Of a stretch of DNA of 36,861 nucleotides, positions 14,906 to 23,275 are shown piece by piece; position 1 is the first letter of the stretch; each line of letters opens with the position of its first letter. The notes beneath the pieces are model-generated. The model saw only the letters and a list, made by a program, of their open reading frames with translations, had not been told where the DNA came from and did not search any database. Both the position numbers and the translations under genes were made by a program. The DNA comes from Bacteroidales bacterium (lineage in GTDB: Bacteria; Bacteroidota; Bacteroidia; Bacteroidales; VadinHA17): positions 1-36,861 of the forward strand of contig JANTGF010000042.1 in assembly GCA_024763075.1 (NCBI GenBank), in the 5' to 3' direction.

Positions 14906-17380
14906 TTAATCTACTTCAAGAACTGCTTTAATATTTCTTGGATTTTTAACCTTTTCTTTCAGCAAAGCAAGTTCAAGCACTTCCGTAATTGTATTAACAT
15001 AATGAAAAATAAGACCCTTTAAATAAATATCTTTTATTTCCTGAATATCCTTCCGGTTTTCTTCAGAAAGAATTAATTCTTTTATATTTGCCCGCTTGGC
15101 GGCAAGAATTTTTTCTTTAATTCCACCAACCGGTAATACCTTTCCCCTGAGTGTAATTTCTCCGGTCATTGCCAGCTTTTTTTTCACTTTTCGCTGAGTA
15201 AAGGCAGAAGCTATGGAAGTTGCCATTGTAACTCCGGCAGACGGGCCATCTTTAGGAATGGCACCTTCCGGTACATGAATATGAATATTCCAATGATCAA
15301 ATATTTCGGGTGGCAGGCCAATAAAGTCTGAGTTTGCTTTCAGAAATTCATGGGCAATAACTGCTGATTCTTTCATTACATCTCCCAGGTTTCCTGTAAG
15401 CGTAAGGCGTCCTTTCCCTGCACTCAGGCTGGTTTCAACCATAAGAATCTGCCCTCCGACAGGTGTCCAGGCAAGTCCGGTAACTACTCCTGCAAATTCA
15501 TTCCCTCCATAAACATCCTTCAAATATTCCTTTTGCCCTAAAATATCAACTATATCATTCACATCCAGTGTTTTATTATACTTATCACCAAATGCAATTC
15601 TTTTTGCAATACTTCGTATAACTTTTGCAATTTTCTTATCCAGTTCTCTTACTCCCGATTCTCTTGTATAATCAACTACTATTCGTTCGATGACTTTTTT
15701 TGAAAATACCAGATCCCCTTTTTTCAATCCGTGTAAGTTAAGTTGTTTAGGAATCAGATGTCTCCTAGCAATCTCAATTTTCTCCTCTACAATATAACCA
15801 TTGATCTCAATCATTTCCATGCGGTCACGTAATGCCGGACTGATTGTATTTAAAGTATTGGCTGTGGCAATGAACAATACATTGGACAAATCATAATCCA
15901 CTTCGAGATAATTATCATGAAAGGTACTGTTTTGTTCCGGATCAAGAACTTCAAGCAGGGCAGAAGAAGGATCTCCTCTGAAATCATTCCCCACCTTGTC
16001 AATTTCATCAAGGATGAATACCGGATTTGAAAATTTAGCCTTTTTTATATTCTGAATGATCCTTCCCGGCATTGCACCGATATAAGTTTTTCTGTGACCT
16101 CTGATCTCCGCCTCATCATGCATTCCTCCCAGTGACATTCGTATGTAAGAACGCCCTAATGCTTTGGCAACCGACTTTCCCAATGAAGTTTTGCCAACTC
16201 CGGGAGGTCCATATAAGCAGATGATAGGAGATTTCATATCTCCTTTAAGTTTTAATACTGCAAGATGCTCCAGAATTCTCTCTTTCACCTTTTCCAGGCC
16301 ATAATGATCTCTATCCAGGATACGCTCCGCTCTTTTCAAATTAAAGTTATCTTTTGAATACTCACCCCAGGGCAGATCAAGAAGAACCTGAAGGTAATTC
16401 AGCTGAACCGAATATTCAGCCACAGCCGGATTCATTCTTTGCAATTTCTCAACTTCCCTCTCAAATGCCTTTTTTACCTGATCATTCCATTTTTTCGTTT
16501 CCGCTTTTTTTGTCAGTTCCTCCACCTCCTGATCCATCGGATTCCCACCCAGTTCATCCTGAATGGTCTTCATCTGCTGATGCAACATATACTCGCGTTG
16601 TTGCCTGTCCAGTTCAAATTTCACTTTCGATTGGATATCATTTTTTAGTTCCAGCATCTGAACTTCCTTGGTAAGAAGCTCCAGTAATTTTGTACTTCGC
16701 TCCTTTAGACCCGGAAATTCAAGCAAGGTTTGTTTTTCTGTTATTTCAACATTTGAATTGGCACAAATAAAATTAATTAAAAACTCTGAGCTCTCAATAT
16801 TTTTAACGGCAAATGAAGCTTCCTGCGGGATATTTGAAGAAAGCTTGATGATTTTCAGGGATATATCCTTTAAGGACTGTACCAGCGCAACAAATTCTTT
16901 ATCATTTTTCCCAGGACGTTTGTCTTCCTGAGGTTCAACATTGGCCTTAAAGTAAGGTTCAGTAGTAACAACTTCTTTTACCATAAACCTTTTTTTCCCC
17001 TGGATAATAACGGATGTACTACCGTCAGGCATTTCCAGTATCTTCAATATTTGTGCAACGGTCCCAACCTGATTCAGATCTTTCACCTCAGGATCGTCAA
17101 TTTCAGCATCTTTTTGCGACAAGGCACCCAGGATTTTCCCTCCCTGATAAACATCTTTTACCAGGGACAAGGATTTATTTCTCCCTACGGTTATTGGAAT
17201 AACCACCCCCGGAAACAATACTGTATTCTTTAAAGGAAGAATTGGCAAATGTTCAGGCATGTCCACATTCTTTATTGACTCCTCATCTTCTTCCGATATA
17301 AGCGGAATAAATTCTCCATCATCCTCCATTGAGGCTCCAATAAAAATTTCTCCAAACTTAGATTTATTACTACCGTTCAT
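14906..17380 (-). CDS. lon: ATP-dependent protease Lon
   Basis: The protein is 824 aa. Lon is a cytosolic homohexameric AAA+ protease that degrades misfolded and regulatory proteins. The N-terminal substrate-binding domain covers about 45-245 ([19 protein letters not shown]), followed by a coiled helical region. The AAA+ module has Walker A GPPGVGKT (391-398) and Walker B FILDEID (455-461). The protease domain has the catalytic Ser714 in PKDGPSAG and Lys757 in [10 protein letters not shown], 43 residues apart as in E. coli Lon. Compared with E. coli Lon it carries about 40 extra acidic N-terminal residues, common in Bacteroidota. The gene is monocistronic or leads coaD. Confidence 0.97.
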   Translation of the reverse strand: MNGSNKSKFGEIFIGASMEDDGEFIPLISEEDEESIKNVDMPEHLPILPLKNTVLFPGVVIPITVGRNKSLSLVKDVYQGGKILGALSQKDAEIDDPEVKDLNQVGTVAQILKILEMPDGSTSVIIQGKKRFMVKEVVTTEPYFKANVEPQEDKRPGKNDKEFVALVQSLKDISLKIIKLSSNIPQEASFAVKNIESSEFLINFICANSNVEITEKQTLLEFPGLKERSTKLLELLTKEVQMLELKNDIQSKVKFELDRQQREYMLHQQMKTIQDELGGNPMDQEVEELTKKAETKKWNDQVKKAFEREVEKLQRMNPAVAEYSVQLNYLQVLLDLPWGEYSKDNFNLKRAERILDRDHYGLEKVKERILEHLAVLKLKGDMKSPIICLYGPPGVGKTSLGKSVAKALGRSYIRMSLGGMHDEAEIRGHRKTYIGAMPGRIIQNIKKAKFSNPVFILDEIDKVGNDFRGDPSSALLEVLDPEQNSTFHDNYLEVDYDLSNVLFIATANTLNTISPALRDRMEMIEINGYIVEEKIEIARRHLIPKQLNLHGLKKGDLVFSKKVIERIVVDYTRESGVRELDKKIAKVIRSIAKRIAFGDKYNKTLDVNDIVDILGQKEYLKDVYGGNEFAGVVTGLAWTPVGGQILMVETSLSAGKGRLTLTGNLGDVMKESAVIAHEFLKANSDFIGLPPEIFDHWNIHIHVPEGAIPKDGPSAGVTMATSIASAFTQRKVKKKLAMTGEITLRGKVLPVGGIKEKILAAKRANIKELILSEENRKDIQEIKDIYLKGLIFHYVNTITEVLELALLKEKVKNPRNIKAVLEVD

Positions 17381-17583
17381 ATTTAACTTTCTCGATTATA
17401 CTATCAAATTTTTCTCCCTCACCCGGGTTGTTAAATTCCCGAAGTTATTAAAAGCTGGTCAATTTGGCATACTTTTTCATAAATCCCGGGAGAATGTAAA
17501 TAAGCAATCTATGTGCCAAAATAGTCAATATCATATTTTTTTTCAGAACTAAAAGGAAACTTTTTCACCAGCCTGTTGGTCAG

Positions 17584-17609
17584 AAAAAAAAAGCCCCGAA
17601 AACGGGGCT
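17584..17609 (-). terminator. Rho-independent terminator of rpmE
   Basis: On the minus strand, AGCCCCG-TTTT-CGGGGCT is a 7-bp GC-rich stem followed by a run of T residues (complement of the A run at 17584-17591). It lies 23 bases after the rpmE stop. Confidence 0.88.
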
Positions 17610-17631
17610 GATTAAAAAATCCTGTATATCC

Positions 17632-17898
17632 TTATTTTGTTCGGTTTTTCATATGATTTTTATACCTGTTCATAAATTTATCAACCCGTCCTGCCGTATC
17701 AACCAACTTCATCTTTCCTGTATAGAAAGGATGTGAGGTATTTGAAATTTCCACTTTAATTAACGGGTATTCTTTACCGTCATCTAGGGTTATTTTGTCC
17801 TTTGATGCTGCAGTTGACCGTGTCACAAAATACTCACCGTTTGACATATCTTTAAAAACGACCAAACGATAATCTTTTGGATGAATTCCCTTTTTCAT
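17632..17898 (-). CDS. rpmE: 50S ribosomal protein L31, type B (zinc-free)
   Basis: The protein is 88 aa. It is a late-binding component of the large ribosomal subunit near the central protuberance that helps bridge the subunits. The start [17 protein letters not shown] and the [11 protein letters not shown] segment are diagnostic of L31. The type A zinc-binding CxxC is absent and there is no cysteine in the protein, so this is the zinc-independent type B form standard in Bacteroidota. It has its own promoter and terminator. It is a single-gene unit. Confidence 0.96.
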   Translation of the reverse strand: MKKGIHPKDYRLVVFKDMSNGEYFVTRSTAASKDKITLDDGKEYPLIKVEISNTSHPFYTGKMKLVDTAGRVDKFMNRYKNHMKNRTK

Positions 17899-17935
17899 AT
17901 CTCTTGCTATTTAATAATTCATTTTTTATGGGGTG

Positions 17936-17967
17936 CAAAGATAAGGATTGTAAATAAAAAACCAAAA
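17936..17967 (-). promoter_or_regulatory. rpmE promoter of the Bacteroidota type
   Basis: On the minus strand, TTTTG (complement of 17963-17967) is followed after exactly 19 bases by TATCTTTG (complement of 17936-17943). This fits the -33/-7 pattern used by the Bacteroidota primary sigma factor. The -7 box ends 37 bases upstream of the ATG. Confidence 0.72.
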
Positions 17968-17996
17968 TCTGAAGATTTATTTTTCAGATTTCCATT

Positions 17997-19187
17997 TTAT
18001 TTACCCTTCTTTCCTATTGCCATCTCATCTTTAAAGCGTATAAATGGTGTATTTATATCGAACAAATAACGATAAGTTATATGTGTTTTTGCATGTTTGG
18101 CTCCCAGTGCCTTGTATATTGAGATCATTTTGGGATTAAAATCCCCCACCCAGGATAATTCCAGTTCTTTATAATGCGTTTTTTTGCGATAAACTTCAAA
18201 GAGCTTTTTAAAAATAACCGATTCTATTCCTGTATTTTGAAAAGCCGGATCAATTCCTGCAATTATTGCCCTCATCCGGGTCATTTCCTTTTTCTGTTTG
18301 TAATAATAAAAACGTATTAAATTCCACAGGTTCAGTTTTCCTTTAAAATGGCGTAATATCTGGTTTAGATCGGGGAAAATAATATAAAACGCAATGGGTT
18401 TCCCTTTATGATATGCATACCACACCAGTTCTTCATCAAGTACCACTTTTGCCTCTTCAAATGTTTCCTTTACCTTAACCGGATCAAGGGGGGTATAATC
18501 TTTCTTAAATGCTGCCCATGCAGCATTATAGACCGTCACCATATCTGCAACAAACTTGTCTATATTGCTGAAATCCGCATGAACAAATGTAAGATCAGGT
18601 TTTCTTTCCACCCATGAGGCTATTTTTTTAAATCTTTCAGGAAAGGCAGTTACTGAACCCACATCCAGATGATAGCTATATTGTTCAAAATAATTTCTGA
18701 AACCGTAATCTTCAAAAAATGACTGATAATATTCTTTGTGATAGGGCATTCCATAGCCCGGGTGTGTAAAACCCTTTACAAGCAACCCCCAATGGCTTTC
18801 ATTCTCACCAAAATTAACCGGTGCATCCATCCCGTCCATTCCTTCCTTTTTCAACCAGTTAACAGCCGCATCAAACAGAATAAATGCTGCTTCTTTATCT
18901 TCAATAACCTCGAAGAAACCTGCTCCTCCAATAAGCTGGCTATATGCTTTGGCCTTTTTCAGGTTATAAAAAGCTGCTATTCTACCTATCAACCTACCGT
19001 CATTTGATTTAAGTATCCATCGAATTGCCTTACCCTCAGTGAACATTGGATTATACGCAGGATCAAAGATTCTGTTGATATCCCTGTCAAGCGGACAAAC
19101 CCATGGTTCATCCTTATGATAAAGCTTTTTTGGAACCTTAAGGAAATCTTCTGCTGATTTCTTATCTTTTACCTCAAGTAAAGTCAT
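17997..19187 (-). CDS. GNAT-fold acyltransferase-like protein
   Basis: The protein is 396 aa and its function is not known. It appears to contain two GNAT-like halves. The N-terminal half has GRLIGRIAAFYN (64-75) and GAGFFEVIED. The C-terminal half has IIAGIDPAFQNTGIESVIF (308-326), resembling an acetyl-CoA loop followed by a helix, and NPKMISIYKALGAK (351-364), a typical GNAT motif B segment. There is no signal peptide, so it is probably cytosolic. The gene begins 7 bases after the stop of the class V PLP enzyme gene, so the two are very likely one transcript and may act on the same metabolite. Acyl donor and acceptor cannot be deduced. Confidence 0.65.
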   Translation of the reverse strand: MTLLEVKDKKSAEDFLKVPKKLYHKDEPWVCPLDRDINRIFDPAYNPMFTEGKAIRWILKSNDGRLIGRIAAFYNLKKAKAYSQLIGGAGFFEVIEDKEAAFILFDAAVNWLKKEGMDGMDAPVNFGENESHWGLLVKGFTHPGYGMPYHKEYYQSFFEDYGFRNYFEQYSYHLDVGSVTAFPERFKKIASWVERKPDLTFVHADFSNIDKFVADMVTVYNAAWAAFKKDYTPLDPVKVKETFEEAKVVLDEELVWYAYHKGKPIAFYIIFPDLNQILRHFKGKLNLWNLIRFYYYKQKKEMTRMRAIIAGIDPAFQNTGIESVIFKKLFEVYRKKTHYKELELSWVGDFNPKMISIYKALGAKHAKTHITYRYLFDINTPFIRFKDEMAIGKKGK

Positions 19188-19194
19188 ATTTTAT

Positions 19195-20667
19195 TTATGA
19201 GAAGTTAAACCAGCTTTTCACTTCCTTCAGTTTGGTTCTGTCTTCTGATTTATGGTAATATTCGTTTGTAGTTTTATCGTAAGAATAATCTTCCTTCCAA
19301 TCATTTGCGTTATGTATAATCTCATCCACGGCATTGAGGAAATACTCAACTTCAGCATTTGTTGTTACTGGGTGCAGGCTCCACCTGACCCATCCCGGCT
19401 TCTCAGACAAATCTCCTTCTTCAATCTTCTTCGCGATTCTCATGGACTCCTCATGAGTAACACCCAGCAAAAAATGGCCATAAGTGCCTGCACAAACACA
19501 ACCGCCTCTCACCTGAATTCCATATCGGTCACTCAACAACTTCACAATTAAATTATAGTGCACCTCCTCATGGTAGAATGAAACCACACCAATCCGGTTT
19601 TTTGCATTATCTGCCAGAATTTTTATACCCGGAATTTTCAGCAATCCTTTAAAAGCCTGGTCAACCAGTTCTATTTCTCTTTTCTCCATACTGGCAGTAC
19701 CCATCTGCTCTTTCACCTGAATTGCCAGGGCAGCCCGTATCCCCTGAATAAAACCGGGAGTTCCTCCATCTTCTCGTAACTCAATATCATCCACGTACTT
19801 ATATTCTCCCCACCGATTCGTCCAGTCCACTGTTCCTCCACCCGGACTATCAGGAGATTGCCGGTGATACAGGGAAGAATCAAATACCATAACCCCGGAA
19901 GAACCCGGCCCACCCAAAAACTTATGCGGTGAGAAAAAAACCGCATCCAGTTTCATCAAAGGGTCTTCCGGATGCATATTTATTTCAGCATAGGGAGCTG
20001 AAGCTGCAAAATCGATAAAACATAGCCCCTCATTTTCATGCATTATTTTCGCCATCTCATAATAAGGAGTAATTACTCCTGTCACGTTGGAGGCAGCGGT
20101 AAAAGCACCAATTTTAAATTTCCGGTCTTTGTATTCTGTCAACTTTCTGCGTAATTCATCCAGATCAACAAGAAGATCTGGTCCTGGTTGGAGAATTACC
20201 ACATCTGCTATAGTCTCATACCATGAAGTATGATTGGAATGATGTTCCATGTGGGTTACAAAGACGACAGGCTTTTCATTTTCCGGAATTGTTTCCATAT
20301 CAAAAAGATCCGGATTAACTTTCAGTCCAAGAATACGTTGCAATTTATTAATTACCCCGGTCATCCCAAAACCTCCATAAATCAGCACATCATTTTCATT
20401 CGCATTTACATGTTTTTTAATAATGTCCCTCGCTTCATGATAAGCCCATGTCATCCGGGTACCTGTTTCGCTTGTTTCTGTATGTGTATTGGCTACAAAC
20501 GGACCAAATTTATGGGCAATTTTCTCTTCAATCGGGCCATACAACCGCCCTCCTGCTATCCAATCGTTATAAATTATCTTTTTTTCACCATAAGGGGTCC
20601 TGAAGGGGTAGTCATACCCTATTGTATTTTTACGGAATTTTTCAAAATGATTTTCCAATGAAGTCAT
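19195..20667 (-). CDS. Class V aminotransferase-fold PLP enzyme (cysteine desulfurase-like)
   Basis: The protein is 490 aa, about 80 longer than SufS/CsdA. Family marks are EHHSNHTSW (141-149), the cofactor aspartate in CFIDFAAS (Asp219), the PLP lysine in SPHKFLGG (Lys249), and VRGGCVCAG (387-394). Cys390 or Cys392 lies where desulfurases carry their persulfide cysteine. It may release sulfur or selenium from cysteine derivatives, or act as a lyase or epimerase on another amino acid. The sequence does not decide between these. The upstream position relative to the GNAT-like gene (7-base gap) suggests a two-gene unit. No SufBCD or IscU gene is nearby, which argues against a dedicated iron-sulfur role. 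Confidence 0.78.
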   Translation of the reverse strand: MTSLENHFEKFRKNTIGYDYPFRTPYGEKKIIYNDWIAGGRLYGPIEEKIAHKFGPFVANTHTETSETGTRMTWAYHEARDIIKKHVNANENDVLIYGGFGMTGVINKLQRILGLKVNPDLFDMETIPENEKPVVFVTHMEHHSNHTSWYETIADVVILQPGPDLLVDLDELRRKLTEYKDRKFKIGAFTAASNVTGVITPYYEMAKIMHENEGLCFIDFAASAPYAEINMHPEDPLMKLDAVFFSPHKFLGGPGSSGVMVFDSSLYHRQSPDSPGGGTVDWTNRWGEYKYVDDIELREDGGTPGFIQGIRAALAIQVKEQMGTASMEKREIELVDQAFKGLLKIPGIKILADNAKNRIGVVSFYHEEVHYNLIVKLLSDRYGIQVRGGCVCAGTYGHFLLGVTHEESMRIAKKIEEGDLSEKPGWVRWSLHPVTTNAEVEYFLNAVDEIIHNANDWKEDYSYDKTTNEYYHKSEDRTKLKEVKSWFNFS

Positions 20668-20685
20668 GGCTGATAAATATTTTAT

Positions 20686-21456
20686 CTAATTACGACTGGC
20701 AAGTTTTGATAATAACCTGAGAATCTCAAGATACAGCCAAACCAGGGTAACGAGCAATCCGAAAGAGCCATACCATTCCATGTATTTAGGCAGGTTTGCC
20801 TGTGAGCCTTTTTCAATAAATTCAAAATCAAGTACGAGATTCAGAGCTGCAATTACCACAACAAAGAGACTGATTCCTATTGATAGCATACTGTTACCAT
20901 ACAGGAACCCCATTCGCACTCCAAACAAACTCATTACAAAACTCAGAAGATAGACAATGGCAATTCCTCCGGTTGCTGCAAAAACGCCCATTCTGAATCG
21001 CTCGGTAACTTTTATTATTCTTGACTTATACAAAAACAACATTGCAAAAAAGGTTCCAAAAGTAAGTGCAACAGCTCTCATTACCAATCCCTGATCTGCA
21101 AACTGTGCCTCAATAATTGCAGACAATCCGCCCAGCATCAAGCCTTCCAAAACTGCATACAAAGGAACCGTATAACCAGCCCATTCTTTCTTAAAAATGG
21201 TAACCAATGCCAGTATAAAGCCTCCGATTCCTCCACCAATCAGGTAGGGCATTACGGCAGCTGCACCTGTGGTTACATCTGCTGTACCAAAAAACTTTGA
21301 CCATGTATATACTGCGCCTAATAATAAAAGAAGAAAACTCAGAATGGTTTTATTAATGGTGCCTGAAAGAGTCATTACTTCTTCTCCTGCTGTTGTAGGA
21401 ACACTTCTAAAAACCTTATCGCTTAAAGCCGGATTTGATGATCTCATTATATTCAT
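20686..21456 (-). CDS. Bax inhibitor-1/YccA family membrane protein
   Basis: The protein is 256 aa, with about seven predicted transmembrane helices from residue 33 to the C-terminus. The N-terminus SSNPALSDKVF is the soluble lead seen in bacterial members of this branch. The motifs GGFILALVTIFKKEWA, VLEGLMLGGLSAI and a hydrophobic end with charged EWYGSFGLLVTLVWLYLEILRLL agree with the family. Members act as pH-sensitive calcium leak channels or protease-associated membrane proteins, but the role here is inferred from family only. A second ATG three codons in (21447) is equally possible. It lies 18 bases upstream of the PLP gene start. Confidence 0.85.
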   Translation of the reverse strand: MNIMRSSNPALSDKVFRSVPTTAGEEVMTLSGTINKTILSFLLLLLGAVYTWSKFFGTADVTTGAAAVMPYLIGGGIGGFILALVTIFKKEWAGYTVPLYAVLEGLMLGGLSAIIEAQFADQGLVMRAVALTFGTFFAMLFLYKSRIIKVTERFRMGVFAATGGIAIVYLLSFVMSLFGVRMGFLYGNSMLSIGISLFVVVIAALNLVLDFEFIEKGSQANLPKYMEWYGSFGLLVTLVWLYLEILRLLSKLASRN

Positions 21457-21481
21457 AATTCAAATTTTTAAATTTATGCTA

Positions 21482-21489
21482 CAAAGATA
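21482..21489 (-). promoter_or_regulatory. Candidate -7 promoter box for the Bax inhibitor-1-like gene
   Basis: The minus strand reads TATCTTTG, 25 bases upstream of the ATG at 21456. No TTG is seen 19-21 bases further upstream, so only the -7 half is supported. This promoter may drive the Bax inhibitor-1-like, PLP and GNAT genes as one unit. Confidence 0.42.
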
Positions 21490-21540
21490 ACTCTCTTTTT
21501 CTAATTTTAAGTTGTAATGAGTACAGAGTTACCAATCTGT

Positions 21541-22884
21541 TTAGTGAATATCAATGATTCTGTGATCGATGAGTACAAAGGTAAGAATAATAAGGAAGGT
21601 ATAAACAACATAAGTTTTTAGCGGAATGTAACGCTTAGGTGGAATATGTAATCTGTAATAATTAAACCAGATCAGGAATCCTTTTTCAAAAATATAGACA
21701 ATAACGGTGGCAAGGGCCACTCCAACAGTCCCATAATATCTTACCAGATAAATACTTAACAAAACATTCAGAATTATCTCAATCCCGGATGCAATCATTA
21801 TTATTTTGGTTTTTTTCAATCCGATCAATAAAGTCTGGGGAAAAACCAGCCTGGGAATAATCAGTAAAAGGTACATCATAAACACATCTGCACTCCGGAG
21901 AAACTCCGGATTGAAAACAATGGGATAAAACCAGCGCGACAACAACATGGTAACAATAGAAATAGGGAAAAGAAAATGCATTAGCCGTCTTGACTGATGC
22001 CTGATGACATCCATTGATTTATTCAAGCCATCATGTTTTCCTATTTCAGAAATCATAGCGTTTGACAAACCGTGAGCCAATATAATTGTTAACGGAAGTT
22101 CTTTAGCACCGTACCGGAAAATTGCAAATCTATCTACATCCAGGGCCCTAGTTATTACAATACCATCAATGTATTGTGCCGAACCACTTAATAAAGCACT
22201 TACAATCAAGGGCGCTGCAAGGGTTAAATGTTCTTTAATATAATCCCAGGAAAATTCAAATTTGGCATATTTAAATACCAGAACAACCACCCAGATCATA
22301 CGAATAGCAGAAATAACAACAAGACCTGCCAATGACCAGAGAAAATCCATATTCTTAAAAACAGGAATCAACACCAGAACCAGCTGGATACTGTAAGTTA
22401 TAATCCCGTAAACAAAGATTGAATTAGGCTTATTCCGGATAAGATAGATGTATTCAATTAAAACAGGAGGATTGCTAAGCAGAATATAAGCCAGCAAAAG
22501 ATTAATGTACGGGATATTACCTCCCATGTCATAGACCACAAAATTTCCTCTTAAACCCAGGCCAATAAGAAAAACCAAAACACTAAAAACCATAAGAACG
22601 ATAAAAGCATTAAATATCTCAGGGGATTTATGTTTCGTCATGGCACCCCGCCTGTCAAACGCTTTATTACTATGTGTAAGAGAAAGAAAAGATTGAATAA
22701 TTCCGGTTACCCAAAAGAAACTAACAAAACCAGCAATAAATAAAAAAACCTCAAACAGGCCAATATCGGCCTTGGACATCTGGCTTTTTGTAAATAATAT
22801 ACTTATGATTAGAAATGTTGTAAACCTCATCAACTGATACAATTGAAGGCTTCCAACATTTGTAAAAACTTTCTTAAGGTTCAA
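21541..22884 (-). CDS. Polysaccharide flippase (Wzx/MATE-like, MOP superfamily)
   Basis: The protein is 447 aa and highly hydrophobic, with 12 or more predicted transmembrane helices. The pattern resembles the oligosaccharidyl-lipid flippase group: QLMRFTTFLIISILFTKSQM at the start, NPEFLRSADVFMMYLLLIIPRL, and KTKIIMIASGIEIILNVLLSIYLV near the C-terminal half. Such proteins move undecaprenyl-linked sugars across the inner membrane. No glycan cluster surrounds it here, so the cargo is unknown. The frame has no ATG before residue 19: it starts at TTG 22884, with a stop 12 bases upstream, so a TTG start or an N-terminus at the later ATG is implied. Confidence 0.82.
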   Translation of the reverse strand: MNLKKVFTNVGSLQLYQLMRFTTFLIISILFTKSQMSKADIGLFEVFLFIAGFVSFFWVTGIIQSFLSLTHSNKAFDRRGAMTKHKSPEIFNAFIVLMVFSVLVFLIGLGLRGNFVVYDMGGNIPYINLLLAYILLSNPPVLIEYIYLIRNKPNSIFVYGIITYSIQLVLVLIPVFKNMDFLWSLAGLVVISAIRMIWVVVLVFKYAKFEFSWDYIKEHLTLAAPLIVSALLSGSAQYIDGIVITRALDVDRFAIFRYGAKELPLTIILAHGLSNAMISEIGKHDGLNKSMDVIRHQSRRLMHFLFPISIVTMLLSRWFYPIVFNPEFLRSADVFMMYLLLIIPRLVFPQTLLIGLKKTKIIMIASGIEIILNVLLSIYLVRYYGTVGVALATVIVYIFEKGFLIWFNYYRLHIPPKRYIPLKTYVVYTFLIILTFVLIDHRIIDIH

Positions 22885-22928
22885 GCGGACTTTTTGTTAA
22901 GAGATTTGTATTTATTCATTGAACGCAC

Positions 22929-22936
22929 CAAAGATA
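22929..22936 (-). promoter_or_regulatory. Candidate -7 promoter box for the flippase gene
   Basis: The minus strand reads TATCTTTG, 44 bases upstream of the TTG start. The -33 element is not evident. It lies back to back with the tRNA-His promoter. Confidence 0.42.
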
Positions 22937-22976
22937 AAAAATCTTCTTATGCCTATACTTAAATTAATGCTATTTC

Positions 22977-23011
22977 TTTTTGGAAAACTTAAAAAGAAAC
23001 CATTATCTTTG
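22977..23011 (+). promoter_or_regulatory. Promoter of the tRNA-His transcript
   Basis: TTTTTG (22977-22982) is followed after 21 bases by TATCTTTG (23004-23011), a good Bacteroidota -33/-7 pair. Transcription would begin near 23018. It would pass through a double-hairpin unit and a tRNA-His fragment before reaching the intact tRNA at 23134. Confidence 0.68.
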
Positions 23012-23014
23012 CAT

Positions 23015-23085
23015 TCCGAAAACAGGCCTCCCTGCCGTCAGGGAGGCTCGAAAAACATCAAAGCACAGCTTTGTGATTTTCGGGA
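23015..23085 (+). repeat. Double-hairpin repeat unit C in the tRNA-His leader
   Basis: This 71-base unit begins TCCGAAAAC and ends TTTTCGGGA. It contains a perfect 9-bp hairpin (GCCTCCCTG-CCGT-CAGGGAGGC, 23026-23047). A second, longer hairpin follows: CGAAAAA...CAAAGC opposite GCTTTGTGATTTTCG (23049-23083). The segment GGCTCGAAAAAC...TTTTCGG aligns with the unit inserted in the partial tRNA-Gly copy at 34803-34891, so the two belong to one family. Confidence 0.7.
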
Positions 23086-23104
23086 TTAGAGCACTGGATT
23101 GTGG
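23086..23104 (+). pseudogene. 19-nt internal fragment of tRNA-His
   Basis: TTAGAGCACTGGATTGTGG is identical to 23155-23173 of the intact tRNA-His. It covers the 3' side of the D-arm through the anticodon. The 5' part of the tRNA is missing and its place is taken by double-hairpin unit C. The 3' part is replaced by unrelated sequence (CCCGGGGTTATG...). Confidence 0.75.
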
Positions 23105-23133
23105 CCCGGGGTTATGTTGTTTGAAAATATTAT

Positions 23134-23209
23134 GGTGGATGTAGCTCAGTCTGGTTAGAGCACTGGATTGTGGTTCCAGGGGTCGTGGGTTCAAGTCCCA
23201 TCTTCCACC
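23134..23209 (+). tRNA. tRNA-His (GTG)
   Basis: A full cloverleaf can be drawn. The acceptor has the extra 5' G(-1) opposite C73, as required for histidine tRNA, and a T6-T67 mismatch. The D-stem is GCTC/GAGC. The anticodon stem is CTGGA/TCCAG with loop TTGTGGT (anticodon GTG). The T-arm is GTGGG-TTCAAGT-CCCAT. The complete 3' CCA is not clearly encoded. Confidence 0.95.
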
Positions 23210-23210
23210 C

Positions 23211-23247
23211 AAAATACCGTTCCTATTTACGGGAACGGTATTTTTTT
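23211..23247 (+). terminator. Rho-independent terminator of tRNA-His
   Basis: AATACCGTTCC pairs with GGGAACGGTATT across a short loop, followed by seven or more T residues. It begins just after the tRNA 3' end and 29 bases before the transporter start. Confidence 0.82.
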
Positions 23248-23275
23248 ACCACTAAAAACTGTTTGTCAAAAGAAA

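Noticed and set aside
23015-23104. A phage or ICE attachment site at tRNA-His
   Set aside because: Attachment sites normally duplicate the tRNA 3' end. Here an internal D-arm to anticodon piece is repeated, and no integrase gene is present.
23003-23212. A minus-strand frame opposite tRNA-His reading GGRWDLNPRPLEPQ
   Set aside because: This is the familiar antisense translation of a tRNA gene, not a protein.
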